DNA from: Firmicutes bacterium CAG:170 | GTDB lineage: Bacteria; Bacillota; Clostridia; Oscillospirales; Oscillospiraceae | Direction of reading: 5' to 3' | Length of the DNA: 21,172 nucleotides | Assembly (NCBI GenBank): GCA_000436735.1 | Contig: FR887116.1 | Location: 1-21,172 of the forward strand | Shown here: in pieces, positions 13,734 through 19,872 of the stretch | How the letters are laid out: each line of letters starts with the position of its first letter | How positions within the stretch are numbered: position 1 is the first letter of the stretch | Made by a program: the position numbers and the translations under genes | The notes under the pieces: generated by a model | What the model was told of the DNA's origin: nothing | What the model saw: the letters and a program-made list of their open reading frames with translations, nothing else | Database searches by the model: none

Positions 13734-15935
13734 ATGAAAAAACGTAAGCCCGCTATAATTATCGTACTTATATTGCTTGCTTTGATACTGTCTGCGTGCA
13801 GCCGTAAGCAGAAAGAAGAAGTAACCTCACTTACAGACGCATGGCCGCAGACTGAAAAGAGTTCAGAGCAGCCAAGCATTTCTTTCCCCCAAGACAGTCC
13901 CAAGCCGCAAAATAGCGAGAATGCTCCAGCGGAAACGGATGCAGTTGAAGGATATGAACTTGCAACACTGCCTTTACCGGAAGGTATGGTTATGGCAACA
14001 GCGCAGCTCGGCATCCGCGACAGGGTCTATACCGCTGGAATCGGTGCAACAGGGGCAGTATTTGGATATTCATGTGCCGACCATACACGGAAAACACTGG
14101 AACTACCCAACGAATATGAATTTGTATATGCAATGTGTCAGGATGGCGACAATTACTCGCTTCTGTGCGGCTCATATCCGATTGCATATTATGATTTTGA
14201 GGACAACTTTACACTGAATGATCCGCCGAAAGGCGATTTTGAGATCATTACGTTTGACAGCAATGATACATATATTTCCACATTGCAGCTTGCCGAGAGA
14301 TATACCCAAAACGGATTTACTTTTAAGCAGATATACCGCATCAACGGCGGATACATTCTTCAATGCCGTGCAGCTATCATCGTGATCGACGATGACGGGA
14401 ATGAAAAAGGCAAGATCACATTGGATGAAACACGGCAATTCGATTCTTTGCAAATGGTTGGAGACGAAGCCTTTGCCATATCCGTTGATGTGGCTTATAA
14501 CAACGCAGAACTTCATACGCTGAATCTTGAAACATATGAGGTGGAAACGTCTCTCTTTTTCCAGAATACCAGAATATGCGGCATGGGACTTGATGCAGAG
14601 GGACAGCTTTTGTTGAATAACCAGACAACGAACGCCAATGCGCTTTGCTATGTTAATCTGCAAACGGGAAACTTACCGGAAGCGTTCTTATGGGCAGATG
14701 TCGGGCTTGCAGCGCAGGGCTTTTTGGAAATCCGCCCTTGGCAAGCCGGGTATGTGCTTTATGAACCGTATCAGAATTATATATCCTATCTTCGCAGAAG
14801 TGATACCAGCAAGAAACAGGAGCTTACAATTGCCTCGGATGGGAATGTGGCGATTGCCTCAATTGTCAGCGATTTCAATATGTCGCAGGATCGTTATCTG
14901 GTCAAGCTGGTAAATTACGGAACAGAAGATCGCAGCATGGAACTCCTGCGTACAGAAATCATGGCAGGCAAAGCTCCGGATCTTTATTGCTTCAAAAGTC
15001 CAAACGATTTTGGCGCGAATGCATATGCGGATCTACTGCCATATCTCGACGCAGACCCGGAATATGGGCGGAACTGGTTTATCAAAAGCCTGCTCACCAG
15101 CATGACAGAGGATGGTGGGCTCTATTGGCTTCCCTATACGTTTGCCGTCGATACCTGGGTTGCGGCGAATGATGATTTTGACCATGCCGGAATCAGTATC
15201 GAAGAATTGCAGGAAAGACTTCTGGAGCTTGGCAGTGAAAGACCTCCTTTTGAGAGTTTTGTTACATCCGAATGGCTAATTGGCTGGTACAGCAGATTTG
15301 CACTCGGCAAATTTGTCGATCAGGCCAGCGCAACTTGCAGCTTCGATTCGCCAGAATTTTCTGCGGCGTTGCAGATGTGCAAGGATTGGGGCCAGAGCGG
15401 AGGTACAGAAACGCTTGGGCAGCGATGCGTACTGGAATTTGAAAATATTCAGGATATCATAAGAATTGGGACAATTGGCGAGTTGTATCATGATAACTAC
15501 TGCTATGTAGGCTTTCCGACATCAAGTGGAAATGGCAGTATGTTTGAACTCCTGTCATGTTTTGCTATCTCTGCGCAGGGTGATAAACAGGAAGCGGCAT
15601 GGGAATTTATCCGTTTTGCATTAGGAAATCTTCAGCCGGACGGATTGCTGGGCGTTGGCATTCCAGCTTCTCAAAGTGCATTGGATGAACGGCTTCAGTT
15701 TTTGATTGAAACAGGTCAAACGTTTTTGGAGTTCACCCATAAAATCAAGCCATCTGATGCAGACGCATTCCGCGCTCTTATCGAGAATACCAGTATGGTC
15801 GAGAATTCAGAGCAAGGCATTTTGAAAATAATCACAGATGAAAGCGCCAGCTTTTTCGCCGGTTCTAAAACAGCAAGCGAAGCTGCTGCACTGATTCAGA
15901 ATCGCGTGCAGCTATACCTTATGGAAAATCGGTAA
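13734..15935 (+). CDS. Large lipoprotein: propeller-like domain plus solute-binding-like domain (paralog 1)
   Basis: 733 aa. ATG at 13734 is preferred over the in-frame GTG at 13698 because AGGAG (13722-13726) is 7 nt upstream and the product then starts MKKRK, followed by a hydrophobic stretch and the lipobox LSAC with C22, so it is anchored outside the membrane. Residues about 60-360 contain repeated beta-rich units with alternating aromatic/Gly patterns (YVLQ, GMGLDAEGQLLL), resembling a beta-propeller. From about residue 370 the pattern (IASIVSDFNMSQDRYLVKLVNY, later APDLYCFKS and WEFIRFAL) resembles ABC-type extracellular solute-binding proteins. No transporter permease or ATPase is nearby. 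It is the first gene divergent from blaI and probably under its control. The ligand is unknown. Confidence 0.8.
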   Translation: MKKRKPAIIIVLILLALILSACSRKQKEEVTSLTDAWPQTEKSSEQPSISFPQDSPKPQNSENAPAETDAVEGYELATLPLPEGMVMATAQLGIRDRVYTAGIGATGAVFGYSCADHTRKTLELPNEYEFVYAMCQDGDNYSLLCGSYPIAYYDFEDNFTLNDPPKGDFEIITFDSNDTYISTLQLAERYTQNGFTFKQIYRINGGYILQCRAAIIVIDDDGNEKGKITLDETRQFDSLQMVGDEAFAISVDVAYNNAELHTLNLETYEVETSLFFQNTRICGMGLDAEGQLLLNNQTTNANALCYVNLQTGNLPEAFLWADVGLAAQGFLEIRPWQAGYVLYEPYQNYISYLRRSDTSKKQELTIASDGNVAIASIVSDFNMSQDRYLVKLVNYGTEDRSMELLRTEIMAGKAPDLYCFKSPNDFGANAYADLLPYLDADPEYGRNWFIKSLLTSMTEDGGLYWLPYTFAVDTWVAANDDFDHAGISIEELQERLLELGSERPPFESFVTSEWLIGWYSRFALGKFVDQASATCSFDSPEFSAALQMCKDWGQSGGTETLGQRCVLEFENIQDIIRIGTIGELYHDNYCYVGFPTSSGNGSMFELLSCFAISAQGDKQEAAWEFIRFALGNLQPDGLLGVGIPASQSALDERLQFLIETGQTFLEFTHKIKPSDADAFRALIENTSMVENSEQGILKIITDESASFFAGSKTASEAAALIQNRVQLYLMENR

Positions 15936-16001
15936 ATGAACGACTTCTTCCATGCACAAACGTCCGCAACCATTTTTGAGCAGACAAGGGATACGGAAAC
16001 T

Positions 16002-18125
16002 ATGAAAAAGAAATTGTTTGTTTTTTGGGTCGTATGCTTATGTCTCCTGTCCGCGTGCTCTGCGCGGCAGGAAACCCAAGGTGAAAACGTGCAAACGCCG
16101 CCAGAGGTTTCTTCGGCGGTACAGATCGACGTTCGCAATTTGCCGGATGGTCAGTGTTACCGGCAGACGACATGGCCGCTGCCGGAGGGGATCACGCAGG
16201 CCGAGGGGCAATGCATCTGGGACGGCAGGATCTATTCCTATTCCAACGTTTCGTTGGCGCTTGGCTTGACAGGCGCGTCCGGCAGCGCCACGGCGCTCCC
16301 GCTGCCGGACGCGGAATATTTGTATGGTGTGTGCGGAACCGGCGATGCGCTGGCGTTGCTTGCGGGTACTTATCCAGCGTTCTATTTTGATGTAGATGGA
16401 GAACCGGTCACTACGGACGCGCCGGAGGGGCGCTATTCGATCACGACCTATGATGCTGACGGAGCGATCCTCGGTACGGTACCGCTGGCAGAAGTCTATC
16501 CGGAGGAGCCGCGCGGATTTGACGGCGGCAGCGGCGCATACTATCTGCTCTTTGCCGAACGGGTCGTCAAAATCGGTGCGGATGGGCAGCAGCTTGCGGA
16601 ACAGGCCGCGTTTGACGGGCAGCTGCTGCAAATTCTGGCTACTCCGGATGCAGTCTATGTGCGCGTCGAAGGCGATACGCTTTATGAGACGGGGAAGGTC
16701 GTGCGGCTGAACGCTGAGACGCTTCAGGCGGAAGCGGAGTTCTCCTGCGCGGCGCTGGACGTGCATGGTATGGGGCTGGGTGTTGATGGCAGGCTCCTGC
16801 TTGTGAATCAGGAGTATTTGTTACAACCGGATTTTGAAACTGGGACTGTCGCGGCTGTTCTGAGCTGGAAGGATAACGCCAACACAGCGGCAAACAACTA
16901 TCAGACGGTTCTCGGCACAGACGCGGGCTTCTTCGCGCTGAACAGCAGCATCGAGGCCGCGTGCTTCTATGAACGGCTGCCGGACGGCGAAACGCTGGCA
17001 GAGCCGACGGAGATCACACTATATCAGGCAGCGTTCAACGATCTGCCCTTGACGGTTTACGCGAGTGAATTTCAGAAACTATATCCGCAATACCGGGTCA
17101 CGGTGATTGAAGCGAAGTCCACCGAAGAAAAAGAACTGGCACTGACCGAGCTTGGAACTGGCAAGGGCTATGACATCTATCTGCTGAGCGAAACACAATG
17201 GCAGCAGCTGCGCGACGCGGACGTGTTTGAGGATCTGCTGCCGTGGATGAACGCGGACAGCTCCGCTCCGCTGGACGTGATGCGAACCAGTATCCGGCAG
17301 ACTCTGACCAAAAGCGGAAATCTTTACCGGCTGCCGGTTGGTTATCGTATCAGTACCTACGTCGTTGACCCAGATCGACTGGAGACATTTACACCGGAAG
17401 CTGTTCTAGCCACCTGCACGAGCTCCGATGTTCCGCTTTATCCATTTATCGCAAACAGCGCTGGTGAGGACGGCTTTGATTATACGCCGTCGATGGCTGC
17501 GCTCTGCGCGCAGGACTATGTGGATACGGCGCAAGCGTCGTGCAGCTTCGATTCGGATTCCTTCAAGGCGCAGCTCCAGCTGTTAAAATTGCAGGAAGCG
17601 GCCAAGGCGGAGCCGTATCCGTGCAATGGGCTTTTATATTTGGATGTAATCACGAATGTGGAAACCATTGCATATGACGCAGAACGATATCTGCTGCCGC
17701 CGATGGAGCAGTATGTATTCTGCGGATATCCCAGTGACCATGCAAACGGCAGCGTCCTGCATTTTTCGGAATTATTTGCTATCAACGCGAACAGCAAACA
17801 AAAATCCGGCGCGTGGGCTTTTTTGAGCTACCTGCTGACGCAGCCCTGTCAGGAAAGTATGCAGCTTCGTCTGCCTGTCAACGATTCTGTCCTCCAAGTG
17901 CAGCTTACTGGGCTGCTGGAAAAGGAAACGATCACGCAGCATGAGATTGATATGTTCTATCAGCTCGTCGATAGTCTGCAAGCGGCAGACTACCCGACGG
18001 CTACTGTCGAACAAATCATTCGGGAAGAACTTGCGCCCTATTTGGCCGGAGATACATCTGAGGAAGAAGCAACGCAGAAGATTCAATCAAGGGTGTATCT
18101 TTACCTTCAAGAACAGTATCAATGA
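16002..18125 (+). CDS. Large lipoprotein, paralog 2 of the propeller/solute-binding type
   Basis: 707 aa. ATG at 16002 gives MKKKLF, a hydrophobic stretch and lipobox LSAC with C19; the longer frame from 15936 would put 22 extra residues before the signal peptide. The AAGGGA at 15986-15991 is a weak ribosome site, so coupling to the gene ending at 15935 is possible. Architecture matches paralog 1: LPLPEG/WPLPEG near the start, a Gly-rich propeller-like middle (HGMGLGVDGRLLLVN), then from about residue 335 a solute-binding-like part (FQKLYPQYRVTVIE, GYDIYLL). Both contain SCSFDS-type and final IQ(S/N)RV-YL motifs. This copy is visibly GC-richer than paralog 1, so the pair is old or was assembled from different sources. 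Confidence 0.8.
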   Translation: MKKKLFVFWVVCLCLLSACSARQETQGENVQTPPEVSSAVQIDVRNLPDGQCYRQTTWPLPEGITQAEGQCIWDGRIYSYSNVSLALGLTGASGSATALPLPDAEYLYGVCGTGDALALLAGTYPAFYFDVDGEPVTTDAPEGRYSITTYDADGAILGTVPLAEVYPEEPRGFDGGSGAYYLLFAERVVKIGADGQQLAEQAAFDGQLLQILATPDAVYVRVEGDTLYETGKVVRLNAETLQAEAEFSCAALDVHGMGLGVDGRLLLVNQEYLLQPDFETGTVAAVLSWKDNANTAANNYQTVLGTDAGFFALNSSIEAACFYERLPDGETLAEPTEITLYQAAFNDLPLTVYASEFQKLYPQYRVTVIEAKSTEEKELALTELGTGKGYDIYLLSETQWQQLRDADVFEDLLPWMNADSSAPLDVMRTSIRQTLTKSGNLYRLPVGYRISTYVVDPDRLETFTPEAVLATCTSSDVPLYPFIANSAGEDGFDYTPSMAALCAQDYVDTAQASCSFDSDSFKAQLQLLKLQEAAKAEPYPCNGLLYLDVITNVETIAYDAERYLLPPMEQYVFCGYPSDHANGSVLHFSELFAINANSKQKSGAWAFLSYLLTQPCQESMQLRLPVNDSVLQVQLTGLLEKETITQHEIDMFYQLVDSLQAADYPTATVEQIIREELAPYLAGDTSEEEATQKIQSRVYLYLQEQYQ

Positions 18126-18283
18126 GTGATAGAGAACGTACAAACCGTGAAGCATGGCTGGATGAAGAAAACCGCATCGTGTCCTTTCACGAGATTCCAA
18201 ACAGCCGATATTATTGCGCAGAAGAACACAACTTCTGGCAGGTGATCGTTGGCCTGATTATGACTGGATATCGGGTGCAGTAA
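18122..18283 (+). CDS. 53-aa small protein at the end of the lipoprotein operon
   Basis: A short ORF whose ATG overlaps the stop of lipoprotein 2 as ATGA, and which ends about 77 bp before a strong terminator. The product is charged at the start (MSDRERTNREAWLDEENRIV) and ends FWQVIVGLIMTGYRVQ; I recall similar short Firmicutes proteins with a C-terminal GYR-Q ending but cannot name a family. It has no signal peptide, so it would be cytoplasmic. Coupled translation argues that it is a real gene of this operon. Confidence 0.55.
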   Translation: MSDRERTNREAWLDEENRIVSFHEIPNSRYYCAEEHNFWQVIVGLIMTGYRVQ

Positions 18284-18360
18284 ACTGCAATCACTTGACA
18301 CAATCAAACCGTGCCACCATACAAAATGTACATTCAATATGAATGGGACACAGGCAAACA

Positions 18361-18408
18361 AGAGGGAATCCGTTACCCATGTCCGGGTAATGGATTCCCT
18401 CTATTTTT
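18361..18408 (+). terminator. Strong intrinsic terminator of the lipoprotein operon
   Basis: An 18-bp stem with one G-T pair (18361-18378 with 18385-18402), loop ATGTCC, followed by ATTTTT. On the minus strand a CTTGTTTGCC run follows, so weak bidirectional use is possible. Confidence 0.92.
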
Positions 18409-18479
18409 CATGCCGCATAATAATCGTAGACCATAGACTGAACACCTGCTGCGCATTCTTGCCTTTCGACCTTGAATCC

Positions 18480-18510
18480 GTCAAAGTTTGTCCAAGTGGG
18501 TCAAAGTTTG
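18480..18510 (+). promoter_or_regulatory. Two 11-bp direct repeats 20 bp apart (GTCAAAGTTTG)
   Basis: GTCAAAGTTTG at 18480-18490 and again at 18500-18510, so the repeats sit on the same helix face. They precede a TATTAT -10-like box (18540-18545) with no good -35 box, which suggests an activator or autoregulator site for the Spo0A-C-like gene downstream. The core differs from, but is reminiscent of, the TGTCGAA Spo0A box. Confidence 0.6.
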
Positions 18511-18581
18511 GCAGAAAACCTGAAAAGCACAGAAAAATGTATTATGCTTATATCAGCTCGAACGGGAAAGGAATGTATAAC

Positions 18582-18905
18582 ATGAAGGATGTTCAGAACG
18601 CTATATACTCCATCGTCGAGACACGCGGCAAAGACTGTTATTGCATCTTATGCCATGCGATTGATGTTGCAATCGCATACCAGCCGAATATGCCAAAGAT
18701 GCAGGTAATCTGCAATGAAGTTCGGATTCGGACAGGAAAACGCACCAACGAAGCCGTTTCGCGAGCGTTGAATCGTGCAGCCAAGGATATCTGGCAGAAC
18801 GGGCGTAGACGTGAACTACGTGCATATTGGATTGAAGAGCCGCCCACGGCTAAAGAACTAATTTCGCTGATCTCCGCAAAACTATGGGCCGACCGTCAGG
18901 GATAA
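18582..18905 (+). CDS. Spo0A C-terminal-domain-like DNA-binding regulator
   Basis: 107 aa from ATG 18582, chosen because AAAGGA (18567-18572) lies 9 nt upstream; the frame is open further 5' but that part crosses the terminator at 18361. The region ICNEVRIRTGKRTNEAVSRALNRAAKDIW followed by PPTAKELISLISAKLW matches the Spo0A C-terminal output domain (helix-turn-helix with R-x-x-x-A-x-R-x-A-x-x-x-x-W and a closing helix). No receiver domain is present, so it is not a sporulation phosphorelay target; such stand-alone proteins are known as regulators on mobile elements. It probably controls itself or the recombination/transfer genes through the direct repeats upstream. Confidence 0.8.
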   Translation: MKDVQNAIYSIVETRGKDCYCILCHAIDVAIAYQPNMPKMQVICNEVRIRTGKRTNEAVSRALNRAAKDIWQNGRRRELRAYWIEEPPTAKELISLISAKLWADRQG

Positions 18906-19011
18906 GCTATCACCGCATACCATTGAACGTTTGCGCTAAGGCGTAACACGGCAAGACGTGCGTACTAAGGCTTCAATAAGTCTATGATTATGCGGCAGGT
19001 TACTTAACTAT

Positions 19012-19048
19012 ACAGATGTCCTGTCCAGTCTACGAGGCAGGCATCTGT
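19012..19048. repeat. Hairpin in the 18906-19103 gap
   Basis: ACAGATG-CCTG pairs with CAGG-CATCTGT (19012-19023 with 19038-19048, one bulged T). No T tract follows. Apart from this hairpin and palindrome copy 4, I see nothing else in the gap between the Spo0A-like gene and the zinc-ribbon gene. Confidence 0.5.
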
Positions 19049-19062
19049 CTGAATCTTAATCT

Positions 19063-19077
19063 GTCCCGACTTGGGAC
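19063..19077. repeat. Boundary palindrome, copy 4 (GTCCC-GACTT-GGGAC)
   Basis: Fourth occurrence of the repeated core, 27 bp before the start codon of the zinc-ribbon gene. As with copy 1 it lies in a gene's 5' leader, and no T tract follows it. Confidence 0.75.
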
Positions 19078-19103
19078 GCATTCCCCCACAAAGGAGAATT
19101 ACC

Positions 19104-19286
19104 ATGATGTATTTTTCTGAGGAACGCTGCGTGATGTGCGGTGAGATCATCCCGGAGGGGCGCATGGTATGTCTGCGCTGCGAACGTGCTGCTTCAGAAC
19201 AACCCAAAACACCGGATTGCCGGTCAGGGAAAGCACAGCGCCGGAAGGTTCTGCGTTTTCCCTGGTTGACAATCAACCGCAGGTAA
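19104..19286 (+). CDS. 60-aa zinc-ribbon-like small protein
   Basis: ATG at 19104 has AAGGAG (19091-19096) at a 7-nt distance. The product has CVMC (C9, C12) and CLRC (C23, C26), a four-Cys zinc-binding pattern, followed by a basic C-terminus (KAQRRKVLRFPW). Tiny zinc-ribbon proteins of this kind are common in Firmicutes ICEs near the regulatory and recombination end; the function is unknown, probably nucleic-acid or protein binding. Confidence 0.7.
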   Translation: MMYFSEERCVMCGEIIPEGRMVCLRCERAASEQPKTPDCRSGKAQRRKVLRFPWLTINRR

Positions 19287-19371
19287 AAGCCTGATTTACA
19301 ACTGAATAGGGTCAACAGATACGTTTTGTATGTGCGAGCCTATGGGTGCGCGGGGATGCGCGGAATGGGAG

Positions 19372-19599
19372 GTGATACCGATTCTGGCGCGGAGCGAGAA
19401 ACACCTGCATGGAGAGCGATTCATGGCTGGATCGTGCGACGACCGCATACAAAGAACAATGATACTTGCGTTAGCCATACGTCACAGAATGGAACGCCCC
19501 GCCATCAGCATGGAGGGAGGTGCAACGCCTATGGAGCAGTTTGCCACTGCCGTCTGTCTGACCTATGAGAAAAACAATATTTATTCTGGAGGTTCTTCT
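19372..19599 (+). other. In-frame upstream extension with internal ribosome sites
   Basis: The frame of the TnpW-like ORF is open from before 19330. It contains GGGAGG (19367-19372) followed by ATT at 19381 with 8-nt spacing, and GGAGGGAGG (19512-19520) followed by ATG 19531 with 10-nt spacing. A segment reading ERFMAGSCDDRIQRTMILALAIRHRMERPAI looks protein-like. It may be a separate small gene fused to, or nested with, the next one. I cannot decide which start is used. Confidence 0.35.
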
Positions 19600-19770
19600 A
19601 TGGACAAACAGATCGAAGAATCCGAGCCGAAAAAGCAGGAAGAAATCTTATCTTTCGGCGGTGTCGCAATCTCTGTAAAGTATGCAGAGCAAGATGACCC
19701 GCATATTACAGAAGCGCTGAAACGTTCGGTTTTCTCCTATGGATTTTATAATAACATCTGCAAAACTTGA
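19600..19770 (+). CDS. TnpW-like small protein before the recombinase
   Basis: 56 aa from ATG 19600 with GGAGG (19588-19592) at a 7-nt distance. The product is acidic/Lys-rich at the start (MDKQIEESEPKKQEE), then ILSFGGVAISVKYAEQDDPHITEALKRSV, which loosely resembles TnpW proteins encoded next to large serine recombinases of Clostridia elements. Position directly upstream of such a recombinase supports the call. The recombinase promoter begins inside its last codons. Longer in-frame starts exist at 19531 and further upstream, so the true length is uncertain. Confidence 0.5.
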   Translation: MDKQIEESEPKKQEEILSFGGVAISVKYAEQDDPHITEALKRSVFSYGFYNNICKT

Positions 19771-19795
19771 TAAATTATCCGAAATATGCTATAAT
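19767..19795 (+). promoter_or_regulatory. Consensus promoter of the serine recombinase
   Basis: TTGATA (19767-19772), 17-nt spacer, TATAAT (19790-19795). It gives a leader of about 70 nt. An inverted repeat ACATACAC (19838-19845) / GTGTATGT (19864-19871) in the leader ends just before the ATG and abuts the ribosome site, so it could limit translation or mark a recombinase binding site. Confidence 0.8.
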
Positions 19796-19872
19796 TGCAC
19801 TATAAAATGTACCTTGAAAATCAAATAGCGAACAAGGACATACACACGTTTTCTCAGAATGGAGTGTATGTT

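Noticed and set aside
15936..16001. ATG 15936 as start of lipoprotein 2
   Set aside because: It directly follows the previous stop without a usable ribosome site and adds 22 non-signal residues before MKKKLF.
18339..18581. Long N-terminal extension of the Spo0A-like ORF
   Set aside because: It crosses the strong terminator at 18361 and the direct repeats; the AAAGGA-ATG 18582 start matches the domain.
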